A stretch of 64,000 nucleotides of DNA. It comes from JACCXG01 sp963750935. GTDB taxonomy: Bacteria > Acidobacteriota > Vicinamibacteria > Vicinamibacterales > 2-12-FULL-66-21. Shown one piece after another: positions 8,198-15,739 of this stretch. The notes below the pieces were generated by a model that did no database searches, was not told the DNA's origin, and worked only from the letters and a program-made list of their open reading frames with translations. How positions within the stretch are numbered: position 1 is the stretch's first letter; each line of letters starts with the position of its first letter. The stretch is from contig CAVVSR010000013.1 in the NCBI GenBank assembly GCA_963750935.1, forward strand, positions 186,001 to 250,000. The letters run 5' to 3'. A program made the translations under genes and the position numbers.

Positions 8198-9281
8198 GCC
8201 GATCGGCAGCGTCCTGCGCGACGCGATCAACGAACACGTCTTCCCCGCCGCATGCCTGGAGATCGGCGCCCACGACGGGCCGCGCTGGAACGCCGCGTTC
8301 GGTGCAATGACGTTCGATCCGTACGCACCGGCCACGACCCCCGACACGATCTTCGATCTCGCGTCCCTGACCAAGGTGCTCGCCACCACGACGCTGGCGA
8401 TGCGGGCCGTCGACTCCGGCCGGATGGTAATGAGCGATCCGATCGCGAAATGGCTGCCCGAATGGCGAGGCACCGACCGCATGCTCGTGACGATCGCCGA
8501 CCTGCTCACGCACCGCTCCGGGCTGTCCGCCTATCTGCCCTTGTTCCGGGACTTCACCGGGCGCACCGAGTTCGAGCACGCGATCTGCACGCTGCCGCTC
8601 GAGTACGCGCCGCGGACGCAAGCCATCTACAGTGACCTCGGCTTCATCCTGCTTGGCTTCATCCTCGAGGACGTCGCGCCGCGCACTCCGGGATTCGTCG
8701 GCGCGCCCGGCGCGTTCGATCCGTCCACGTCGCTTGCCAGCCAGTTCCATCGTGTGCGGGCGTTCATGACGCCGGAGCCGCTGGCGTTCCATCCGCCGCG
8801 CGCGTGGCGATCGCGTTGCGCGCCGACGGAGATCGACGAGTGGCGCGGCCGGCTCCTGACGGGTGAGGTCCACGACGAGAACTGCTGGGCGCTCGGCGGC
8901 GCCGCCGGCCATGCGGGGTTGTTCGGGACGGCAGCCGCGGTCGGCGCGTTCGCGCGCGCGGTACTGCGGACGCTGGCGGGCGAACCGATCCTGGCGCTGC
9001 CGGAGACCATGCGGACGTTCGTCGCCAGATCGGACGCGCCGGGCAGTTCGCGCGCGAGCGGATGGGACACGATGCTGCCGACCTCGTCGTGCGGCACCAG
9101 GCTCTCCCCCACGTCGATCGGTCACACCGGCTTCACCGGTACGTCGTTGTGGATTGACTGGGAACGGGATCTCTACGTCGTGCTGTTGACGAACCGCGTG
9201 CATCCGTCGCGCGAGAACACGCGCATCCGCCAGATTCGGCCGCGGATTCACGACGCCATCGTCGATGCCCTGACGCGCTGA
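8181..9281 (+). CDS. Beta-lactamase-fold serine hydrolase (possible AmiE-like amidase)
   Basis: A 366-residue protein of the class C beta-lactamase / PBP-like superfamily. The nucleophile motif SxxK is seen as DLASLTKVLA (Ser62, Lys65), the YxN-equivalent as Tyr151 in AIYSDLGF, and the third motif as GHTGFTGTSLWID near residue 313. There is no obvious signal peptide, so it may act in the cytoplasm. It overlaps the symporter by 17 bases. In Bacillus subtilis the MurNAc-recycling operon carries a beta-lactamase-fold amidase (AmiE/YbbE) that strips peptides from MurNAc; the same role here is an inference from the murQ island. Esterase activity is an alternative. Confidence 0.85.
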   Translation: MRDRFEPIGSVLRDAINEHVFPAACLEIGAHDGPRWNAAFGAMTFDPYAPATTPDTIFDLASLTKVLATTTLAMRAVDSGRMVMSDPIAKWLPEWRGTDRMLVTIADLLTHRSGLSAYLPLFRDFTGRTEFEHAICTLPLEYAPRTQAIYSDLGFILLGFILEDVAPRTPGFVGAPGAFDPSTSLASQFHRVRAFMTPEPLAFHPPRAWRSRCAPTEIDEWRGRLLTGEVHDENCWALGGAAGHAGLFGTAAAVGAFARAVLRTLAGEPILALPETMRTFVARSDAPGSSRASGWDTMLPTSSCGTRLSPTSIGHTGFTGTSLWIDWERDLYVVLLTNRVHPSRENTRIRQIRPRIHDAIVDALTR

Positions 9282-9382
9282 CGGGCGCCGCCGGCGAGTG
9301 GCCGGACGCGGTTTTTTTCCCGCCGAGCGGCGGGGATGGGCGTCTAAATCGCGTGCGCGTAGCGGGCGTTCCGGCGTGTGCG

Positions 9383-10144
9383 TTACTGCCCGCGGCCACC
9401 TGGGCCGCCGCCTCCGGGTGGGCCAACCGGGCTGGTCCCTCGGCCGCCGGGCCCGATCCCGGGGCCTATGCCGCGGCCTCCTGGAGCCCCACTCCGTCCG
9501 CCGGGGGTAGTGGGAAATCCGCCGCGCCCGTCTCCCATGCCTGGCTGCCCGCGACCTCTACCGCCCGGCATGTTCGATCCGGGCACCCCTCCGGGCGTAT
9601 TCGCCGCGCCGGCGTGAATGAAACGCCACTCGTTGTAGCGAGTCGCCCCCTTGTACACCCGGATCGACGACTCCTTGCTCTTACTCATGACGCCGTGGAT
9701 GCCGCCGCTGGCGATGCCCTGGCCGCCCACTCCGGGCTGCGGTTGCTGCGGCTGGGGAACTTGGCCCCGAGCGCCGCCGGCGCCACGCCCGCCCGCACCT
9801 GCCTGGCCCGAGGGAGTGGGATTGACGCCGGCATACACGGGCTGGAACTCGCCGTCGACCGTCATCGGATCTTTGTATTTCTTCCGCAGGAATTTCTGCT
9901 GGACCAGCATGTCGAAGTTGGGCGGCCGCGAGCCCGGGCCCATTTTTCGCTCCCACAGCTGAATCGCCCGCACGTACTGCTCGCCCCGGAACGCGAGCTC
10001 TGCTTCCTTCTCCCGCGTTGCCTGGTGACGCCACGCCGGCAGCACGGCGCTCATCAGGACCGACATCACCGCGAGGGCGACGAGCAATGTCGCCATCGCA
10101 TAGCCGGCCTCGGCAGCTCGTCGGGGTTGACCCTCTAAACTCAT
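9383..10144 (-). CDS. Pseudopilin-like protein with a Gly/Pro/Arg-rich tail
   Basis: A 253-residue protein. I place the start at the ATG at 10144 (MSLEGQPRRAAEAGYAMATLLVALAVMSVLMSAVLP), which gives a type IV pilin-like N-terminal helix preceded by a short basic leader; the G-Y junction with a following Ala-Met is an atypical prepilin site because Glu5 is missing. The next part (REKEAELAFRGEQYVRAIQLW, then KKYKDPMT and YNEWRFIH) resembles the small pseudopilins encoded with acidobacterial GspE/F/G systems. From residue about 140 the chain is dominated by Gly, Pro, Gln and Arg, with a C-terminal tail of repeated GGRG/GPG units. It lies divergent from the Ig-like lipoprotein and apart from the main operon. 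Confidence 0.75.
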   Translation of the reverse strand: MSLEGQPRRAAEAGYAMATLLVALAVMSVLMSAVLPAWRHQATREKEAELAFRGEQYVRAIQLWERKMGPGSRPPNFDMLVQQKFLRKKYKDPMTVDGEFQPVYAGVNPTPSGQAGAGGRGAGGARGQVPQPQQPQPGVGGQGIASGGIHGVMSKSKESSIRVYKGATRYNEWRFIHAGAANTPGGVPGSNMPGGRGRGQPGMGDGRGGFPTTPGGRSGAPGGRGIGPGIGPGGRGTSPVGPPGGGGPGGRGQ

Positions 10145-10155
10145 GAGAGTATTAT
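10127..10155 (+). promoter_or_regulatory. Predicted promoter of the Ig-like lipoprotein gene
   Basis: TTGACC at 10127-10132 and TATTAT at 10150-10155 are 17 bases apart. The ATG at 10170 is 15 bases beyond the -10 box and lacks a Shine-Dalgarno, so the mRNA should be nearly leaderless. The promoter overlaps the start of the divergent pseudopilin gene. Confidence 0.5.
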
Positions 10156-10169
10156 AGTTAGGCTGCACT

Positions 10170-11525
10170 ATGTTACCACAATCTGCACAGTCTCGCCGGG
10201 TCGGTTCCAGGTTCGTCGCCATGATGGCGGCCACTGCATCGGCCATGATGTTCGCCCTCGCCTGTGACAAGGTCCCGCTGCTGGCTCCCACCGGCAGCGT
10301 GATCACGATCTTTCCGACGTCGACCACTGTCCCCACGAACGGGGAGATGGAGATCGTCGCGACGGTCATCGAACAGGGCGTAGCCACGAGTACCGGCACA
10401 GGCACGGGGACCGGCACGGGCGGAAACGGCACGGGTACCGGCACCGGGACGGGCACCGGGACCGGCACCGGCACGACCACCACGACGACGACCGGCGCCG
10501 GCACACCGGTTCAGAACGGCACCGTCGTCACCTTTACGACGACGCTCGGACGCATCGAGCCGGCCGAAGCGCGGACAAACAACGGACAGGTCCGCGTGAA
10601 GTTCTTTGCCGGGGCGCAGAGCGGCACCGCCATCATCACCGCGTTTTCCGGCGGCGCGTCGGGCAGGCTCGAGAACCTTCGCATCGGCACGGCCGCGGCG
10701 GAACGAGTGCTCCTCACCGCCACGCCGCAAGCGCTGGGCTGTACGGGCGGTGCGAGCCAGCTGAGCGCGCGGGTGGAGGATATCACCGGGGCCGGTCTGC
10801 CAGGTGTCCCGGTCTCGTTCACCACGACCACCGGTCAGCTCAATCCAGCGACCGCGAACACCGACTTCGAGGGCATCGCCCGCACGCAGCTGACCACCAC
10901 GCGCGAAGCCGACATCACCGCCAACGTTGCCGGCAAGACGGCCACGGTCAAGGTCACGCTCAATCCGAGAACCGGCATCAGCATCACGGCGCCGACCACG
11001 CAGATTTCGGCGGGCGTTGTCAGCAGCTTCACGGTGAACGTCGCGACCACCGCCAACGTCACCAACGTCTCGCTCAATCTTGGCGACGGCACGGTCCGGA
11101 ACCTGGGACCGATCAGCGGGTCGACCGTCGTGCCACATACGTATCGTGCGGATGGCACCTACACCATCACCGCGACCGCGTCGGATGCGGGTGGATGCTC
11201 GGAACAGGTGTCGACAGCCGTCACCGTGCTGCCGGCCCAGCCGCCGTCGGTGACCATCACGGCAAGTGACACCACGCCGGCGCCCGGCCAGGTCGTCATC
11301 TTCACGGCGCAGGTGCAAGGCAATACCTCGACCATCATCCGCTACGACTGGGAGTTCGGATCGGGCGCCAGCCCCTCGACCGTGAGCACGACCAGCAACC
11401 GTCAGTCGGTGGTCTACACCGGAATCGGCACGCGGACAGTGACGGTGATAGTCACGCAAGCCAGCGGTCCTCAGGGTGACGGGCAGACGGCGGTGAACGT
11501 CACCACCGCGGGGTCGATTCGCTAG
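10170..11525 (+). CDS. Ig-like/PKD-domain lipoprotein with a Thr-Gly repeat linker
   Basis: A 451-residue secreted lipoprotein. The signal peptide ends in a lipobox, MMFALACDK, with Cys32 as the lipidated residue. A first bacterial Ig-like (Big) domain surrounds GSVITIFPTSTTVPTNGE and GTVVTFTTTLGRIEP, and is interrupted by a low-complexity TG/TTT linker at about residues 73-111. A second Big-like domain follows (GLPGVPVSFTTTTGQLNP), then two PKD-like segments (NLGDGTVRNLGP; IIRYDWEFGSG with VVYTGIGTRTVTV). No enzymatic motif is seen. Likely surface-anchored and adhesive or structural. It ends just before a strong terminator. Confidence 0.82.
   Translation: MLPQSAQSRRVGSRFVAMMAATASAMMFALACDKVPLLAPTGSVITIFPTSTTVPTNGEMEIVATVIEQGVATSTGTGTGTGTGGNGTGTGTGTGTGTGTGTTTTTTTGAGTPVQNGTVVTFTTTLGRIEPAEARTNNGQVRVKFFAGAQSGTAIITAFSGGASGRLENLRIGTAAAERVLLTATPQALGCTGGASQLSARVEDITGAGLPGVPVSFTTTTGQLNPATANTDFEGIARTQLTTTREADITANVAGKTATVKVTLNPRTGISITAPTTQISAGVVSSFTVNVATTANVTNVSLNLGDGTVRNLGPISGSTVVPHTYRADGTYTITATASDAGGCSEQVSTAVTVLPAQPPSVTITASDTTPAPGQVVIFTAQVQGNTSTIIRYDWEFGSGASPSTVSTTSNRQSVVYTGIGTRTVTVIVTQASGPQGDGQTAVNVTTAGSIR
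10391..10500 (+). repeat. In-frame GC-rich hexamer repeat (Thr-Gly codons)
   Basis: Degenerate six-base units of the type ACCGGC / ACGGGC encode alternating Thr-Gly, followed by ACG/ACC Thr codons. The unit length preserves reading frame, so slippage would change linker length without breaking the protein. Confidence 0.8.
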
Positions 11526-11545
11526 AGATTGAAGCCGACCATCAG

Positions 11546-11579
11546 AGGGACGTCGCCTTCGGGCGGCGTCCCTTTTTTT
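11546..11579 (+). terminator. Rho-independent terminator after the Ig-like lipoprotein gene
   Basis: A 12-base-pair stem (11546-11557 with 11562-11573, one T-G wobble) closed by a TTCG tetraloop, followed by seven T residues (11573-11579). It stands between the rightward lipoprotein gene and the end of the leftward pilus operon. Confidence 0.9.
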
Positions 11580-11616
11580 CTGCCTGCGGTGTTCTCGCTC
11601 CTGTTCGGAGCGCGGG

Positions 11617-12045
11617 TCAGAAGTCGGAGTAGTTCCGGCCGTCGAGCGACGTGCCGGTGGCCCCGCTCTTGACGTCGTAGATGCCGGGCTCGGCGGAGGG
11701 ATTGGCCGGATCGGGCTCCGCCGGAACGGTCTGCCAGGTATCCGTCGACTTCGTGATCGGATCGATCGGGACTTTCCTCATGTAGCCGTCGCTGACCAGC
11801 GAGTCGAGGGACGACGGATACTTGCCCTTGTCGGCGTAGTACTGATCGATCAGATCGCGCATCTCGAACAGCGCCTTCGCCAGCGTCGCCTCCTCGGTGC
11901 GCTTGACGCTGTTCCGGTACTGCGCGACGCCCATCGCCGCCAGGATCGTGATCATCGAGATGACGACCAGCAGCTCGATGAGCGTGAACCCGCGCGCGCC
12001 GCGGATGCCGGTCCTCAGTCCTGAATCCGACCTTGATATAGCCAT
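11617..12045 (-). CDS. gspG: GspG-like major pseudopilin
   Basis: A 142-residue type II secretion pseudopilin. The start at 12045 (MAISRSDSGLRTG) follows the upstream gene with a one-base TGATG overlap. The prepilin site RGARGFTLIELLVVI has Gly(-1), Phe(+1) and Glu(+5), followed by a hydrophobic helix. Downstream, ALFEMRDLIDQYYADKGKYPSSLDSLVSDGYMRKVPIDPIT is the GspG core (quoted here by its parts: QYYADKGKYPSSLDSLV and KVPIDPIT). Needs a prepilin peptidase, which is not in this window. It is the last gene of the leftward operon. Confidence 0.92.
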   Translation of the reverse strand: MAISRSDSGLRTGIRGARGFTLIELLVVISMITILAAMGVAQYRNSVKRTEEATLAKALFEMRDLIDQYYADKGKYPSSLDSLVSDGYMRKVPIDPITKSTDTWQTVPAEPDPANPSAEPGIYDVKSGATGTSLDGRNYSDF

Positions 12046-12530
12046 CACCAGTCTCGATACTTCGTGCCGTCGAGCGCGGTGCCCGTCGACTTGGTGTAGA
12101 CGTCGAAGACGTTCTGCCCGCCCCACGCGCTGGCGTCGGGCTTGTCCTGATACGACCGCAACCCCCACTCGGCCGAGTGGGTCATCGGGTCGATCGGGAT
12201 CTTGCGCAGGAACTTCAGCTTGGTTCCGCTTTGATCGTTGACCTTGCTCACGCCTTCGACCAGCGTCTCGAGATCGGGCGGATAGCCTTCGGCGCCCGCC
12301 TTGAGGTCGAACGCGCCAATGACACCGGCATCGGCGGCGTCCTTGAACTTGTCGATGGCGACCCGCATCTCGCGCAGATAGCGGCGCAGCTCCACCTCCC
12401 GCTGGCGCTGCACCGTGACCCGCGCGAGCGGCATGATCGCCGACGCCAGGATCAGCAGGATGGTCGTGACGACCAGCAGCTCGATGAACGTGAAGCCGCG
12501 CGCGCAATCCGAACGCAAGCGGGAACGCAT
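12045..12530 (-). CDS. Second GspG-like pseudopilin
   Basis: A 161-residue pseudopilin. CARGFTFIELLVVTTILLIL is a canonical class III signal with cleavage after Gly and Glu at +5. The rest follows the GspG plan (REVELRRYLREMRVAIDKF, YPPDLETLVEG, LRKIPIDPMTHSAEW, DVYTKSTGTALDG). It sits 6 bases downstream of the secretin gene and overlaps gspG by one base. Two GspG-like subunits side by side suggests a major and a minor subunit, or a pilus built of both. Confidence 0.9.
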   Translation of the reverse strand: MRSRLRSDCARGFTFIELLVVTTILLILASAIMPLARVTVQRQREVELRRYLREMRVAIDKFKDAADAGVIGAFDLKAGAEGYPPDLETLVEGVSKVNDQSGTKLKFLRKIPIDPMTHSAEWGLRSYQDKPDASAWGGQNVFDVYTKSTGTALDGTKYRDW

Positions 12531-12536
12531 AGGCCT

Positions 12537-15122
12537 CTACCTGACGGTCACCGTGACCGGACTGAATTGCATCGTCACCGGGCCGCCGTCTGGCGTGCTG
12601 GCGACGCCGCTGGTCTGAATCACCGAGCTGCCTGGCCCGACGGCGTCGAACAGCAGGGCCGCGAGCAGACCCGATCCTGACGCGCCAACCTGATCGGCCG
12701 TGCGCGCGATCGCGATGTCGACGCGGCCGGCGGCGGCGTCGATGCGCGGCGTGAAGCTGGTGGCAACGCCACCCTGCCGCATGAACGTGCCATCCTGCAC
12801 CGACCGCACCCGCAGGATGCTGGGATTGAACGTGACGGTCAGCGTCACCACCGACAGCCGCGACGCGTTGTTCACCGACACTGGCACCGTGTAGGGCCCA
12901 CCGGCGACCTGGAACGTCGTGCCGGGCACCGTCAGGATGACCTGCGCGGGTGTGCTCGGGCTCTCCGGTCCGCCAGGCTTCGCCGTCGGCGCTGCCGGAT
13001 CGCGCGGCGTGGTTCCCGGCGGTGTGGTGCCCGGCGGCGTGGTGCCAGCCGGCGGAGTCACCGGCGGGGCGCCCACAGGTGGCGGCGGCGTTGCCCCTGG
13101 CGGCACGGTGCCGGGCGGCGGCGTCGCCCCTGGCGGTGTAGTCGCTCCTGGTGGGATCGTGCCCGGGGGAACGGCCCCGCCTGGCGGCGTCACGCCCGGA
13201 GGCGTGGCCTGAGGCACGGGTGGCACCGGCGTGATCGGCACCGGCAGCGGCGACGTTCCAGGCGGCACGACCGGCGGACGCGCCGCCCCGCCCGGCAGGA
13301 CACCCGGCGTCGACGGAATGATCTGGTTGGGAGTCGCCGAACCGACCGACGGTGCGATCTCCGCTTCCGGCGTCGGCGCAATCAGCGGCGGCGGCCCACC
13401 GAGCCCGAGATTCTGCTGCGTGCCGATGTAGATCGGCGCCAGGTCGCTGGCGGTCAACTCGTGAGTGCGCACGATGCGCGGCGTCATCAGCATGACGATG
13501 TCGGTCTGTTCGATCAGCTGATCGTTGTCGGACAGGAACTGCTTGAACACCGGCAGGCGCAGCAGCCCCGGGAAGCCCCGCAGATCCTTGCGATCGCGCT
13601 CGCGCAGCAGGCCGGCGAGCAGCACCGACTCGCCCTCGCGCAGGCGCAGCTTCGTCGTCACCTTCCGCGTGCCGAACGTCGGCGCCGACTGCCCGCCGAC
13701 ATCGATCGATCCGCCGAGCGTGCTGTTCTCGATCACCAGCTGATCGAGGATCACCTCGCCGTCGTAGGTGACCCGCGGCGTGACTTCGACGATGACGCCG
13801 ACCGGCCGGTAGGTATACGAGGACTGCGGAATCGTCGCGAACCCGCCCTGCGCGGCGGCGCCGAACACCGTCTGCAGCACCGGGATTTCGTCGCCGAGGT
13901 TCAGCGTCAGCTTGGTGCCTTCAGCGCCGCGCAGCTGCGGCTTGGCAATCGTCTTGGTGTGCGAGTCGGCCTCGAGGAAGCGGACGACCGCCGTCGGCAC
14001 GCTCATGTAGAAGTCGGCCGTGCTCACGCCCTGGCTGATGGTGTTCATGTTGAAGGGCGGCGGCGACGGCGGCGCGACGACCGGCGGCGTGCTGGTATTC
14101 GGCGGCGCGACCTCCGGGGAGAACAGCAGCCCCACGGCGTAGGCATTGAGGTTCAACCCGAACTGCTTGGTGCGCGTCCGGTTCACCTCGAGAATCTGCA
14201 CGTCGATGATGACTTCGGCGCGCGGCTTGTCGTTGGCCCTGATGATCCGCTCGATGATGTCGACCACCTGGATCGTGCCCCGCGCCGTAATGGTATTGGC
14301 GGTCTTGTTGACGATCATCACCGGCGCCACCGGCATCTGCGGCACGCGCATGATGGTGGTCACCAGCTGGTTGATCTCCTGCGCGTCGGAATGCGACAGG
14401 AAAAACACCTTCACCACCATCTCGTCGTACTGCTGGCGCTTGTCGGCGCGATCGTTGACGACGATGATCGTCTTGGGGTTGACGACCTTGTAGAACAGCT
14501 GGTTCGCCGCCATGATCTGCTGCAGCGCCTCCTCGACGGTGACGTCCTCGAGGTCGATGCTGTAGGCGCGATCGGCGAACTGCTGATCGAACGTGACGCT
14601 GATCCCGGCGCTGGTCCCGATGATGTTGAGGATGTCGCGCACGCTCGACTGGTTGAAGTTGAGCCGGGGCAGCCGCGTCCGCAGGTTCAGCAGCGGCGGC
14701 GGTCCCTGGCGCGCGGCCTGGTCGCGCAGCGTTTCGATGCGGGGCCGCGGCCGTGACGCCTCGATCCGGTCGCGGATGATCCGCTCCAGCTCCGCCGCCC
14801 GCGCCGCCGCCATGCGGTTGGTGCCATCGAGCTCGACCGCGCGGCGATACTCCATCAGCGCCAGGTCGAGCTGATCCTTCTCTTCGAGCTGCCGGCCGCG
14901 GCTGATGTGCTCCTGCGCCGCCGTCTGCTGGGCCCGTTCCAGCGCGATCTTGTACTCGGGACTGTCGGGATTGGTCTGCACCGCTCTCGTGTAGTGCGTG
15001 ACCGCGGCATCCCAGTCCCCGGCGCGCGCCGCCTCCTGCCCTCGGCGATATGCGCGCCCCGCCGCGCAGCCGGCGAAGAGCACCGACAGGATGACCACGA
15101 TTACCAGCCTCTGCTTGCTCAC
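12537..15122 (-). CDS. Secretin (GspD/PilQ type) with N-terminal TPRs and C-terminal cohesin-like domain
   Basis: An 861-residue outer-membrane channel protein. I choose the GTG at 15122 (VSKQRLVIVVILSVLFAGC) because it has the Shine-Dalgarno TAGGAG 5 bases upstream and yields a lipoprotein signal peptide with lipobox LFAGC. Two or three TPR-like helices follow (about residues 25-105). Next come a secretin short domain (LNFNQSSVRDILNIIG), an N1-like domain (KVFFLSHSDAQEINQLVTTI) and the pore domain (about 400-570, with GDEIPVLQ, PVGVIVEVTP, LLAGLLRERD and DIVMLMTPRIV). A Pro/Gly/Thr-rich linker of about 130 residues leads to a terminal domain (VILTVPGTTFQVAGG to the end) with the cohesin-like pattern of VSVNNAS, TFNPSILRV and ARTADQ. 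Known secretins lack that domain. Confidence 0.93.
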   Translation of the reverse strand: MSKQRLVIVVILSVLFAGCAAGRAYRRGQEAARAGDWDAAVTHYTRAVQTNPDSPEYKIALERAQQTAAQEHISRGRQLEEKDQLDLALMEYRRAVELDGTNRMAAARAAELERIIRDRIEASRPRPRIETLRDQAARQGPPPLLNLRTRLPRLNFNQSSVRDILNIIGTSAGISVTFDQQFADRAYSIDLEDVTVEEALQQIMAANQLFYKVVNPKTIIVVNDRADKRQQYDEMVVKVFFLSHSDAQEINQLVTTIMRVPQMPVAPVMIVNKTANTITARGTIQVVDIIERIIRANDKPRAEVIIDVQILEVNRTRTKQFGLNLNAYAVGLLFSPEVAPPNTSTPPVVAPPSPPPFNMNTISQGVSTADFYMSVPTAVVRFLEADSHTKTIAKPQLRGAEGTKLTLNLGDEIPVLQTVFGAAAQGGFATIPQSSYTYRPVGVIVEVTPRVTYDGEVILDQLVIENSTLGGSIDVGGQSAPTFGTRKVTTKLRLREGESVLLAGLLRERDRKDLRGFPGLLRLPVFKQFLSDNDQLIEQTDIVMLMTPRIVRTHELTASDLAPIYIGTQQNLGLGGPPPLIAPTPEAEIAPSVGSATPNQIIPSTPGVLPGGAARPPVVPPGTSPLPVPITPVPPVPQATPPGVTPPGGAVPPGTIPPGATTPPGATPPPGTVPPGATPPPPVGAPPVTPPAGTTPPGTTPPGTTPRDPAAPTAKPGGPESPSTPAQVILTVPGTTFQVAGGPYTVPVSVNNASRLSVVTLTVTFNPSILRVRSVQDGTFMRQGGVATSFTPRIDAAAGRVDIAIARTADQVGASGSGLLAALLFDAVGPGSSVIQTSGVASTPDGGPVTMQFSPVTVTVR

Positions 15123-15130
15123 GCGCGCTC

Positions 15131-15739
15131 CTATTTGACGCATTCCTGGCCCGTCTTCGGCAGCGTCGTACGTCCCCGGCCGTCGAGATGTTCGACGACA
15201 ACGGACTGCAGTCCTATCTTCACCAGCTTGTACTGCCCGAGAATCGTTGCTCCCTCACGAACGGTCTGCGTGGTGCGCCCGACGGTGCAGTCGGTGAACA
15301 CCGCCACCATCCCGCCGTCCGGCAACTGAAACGTGCCGATGAACTTCACCGTAATCGGCGGCGGCGCCGCTGGCTGCGGCGGCAGCGCCACGCCGGGGTC
15401 CTGCACCGGCGGCGCCTTCACCACCGGCTGCGGTGGCGGCGGCGGCGCCGGCTTCGGCTTGAACCGGAACGGGTTCCGTTCGGTATCGCCTGGCGACGGC
15501 CGCTCACCCGCAAGCGCCTCGAGCTTCACGTCCAGCTCCGCGGGATCGAGCTTTGGCGCCGCGTCGTCGCGCTGCTGCTGCGCCGCGCGCGTCGGCCCCG
15601 CCGCCGGCGTCGCCGGGCCCCGGGAGGTGCCGACATTCATCCACAGGGCCGCAACGAGGACTACTCCGAGCAGCACGAGTAACAGCAGCCTGGAACGTGT
15701 CACCGACGGCGATGGCGATGCGGGCGCGTCAGTTGCCAT
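15131..15739 (-). CDS. PilP/GspC-like inner-membrane periplasmic protein
   Basis: About 202 residues from the ATG at 15739 (MATDAPASPS); the frame is open for 12 more codons into pilO, but this ATG follows GGAGG closely and overlaps the pilO stop by only 11 bases. It has one transmembrane helix (RLLLLVLLGVVLVAALWM), a long Pro-rich periplasmic linker and a terminal beta domain (ITVKFIGTFQLPDGGMVAVF, REGATILGQYKLVKIG, VVVEHLDGRG) of the PilP/GspC homology-region type. It should connect the PilMNO inner-membrane platform to the secretin, whose gene begins 8 bases downstream. Confidence 0.82.
   Translation of the reverse strand: MATDAPASPSPSVTRSRLLLLVLLGVVLVAALWMNVGTSRGPATPAAGPTRAAQQQRDDAAPKLDPAELDVKLEALAGERPSPGDTERNPFRFKPKPAPPPPPQPVVKAPPVQDPGVALPPQPAAPPPITVKFIGTFQLPDGGMVAVFTDCTVGRTTQTVREGATILGQYKLVKIGLQSVVVEHLDGRGRTTLPKTGQECVK

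Noticed and set aside
6320..8509. A 729-codon frame antisense to the symporter.
   Set aside because: It is the complement of a strongly conserved membrane transporter and shows no motif of its own.
9300..9340. Terminator around the T run after the serine hydrolase gene.
   Set aside because: The stem next to the seven T residues is short and imperfect, so I do not list it as a feature.
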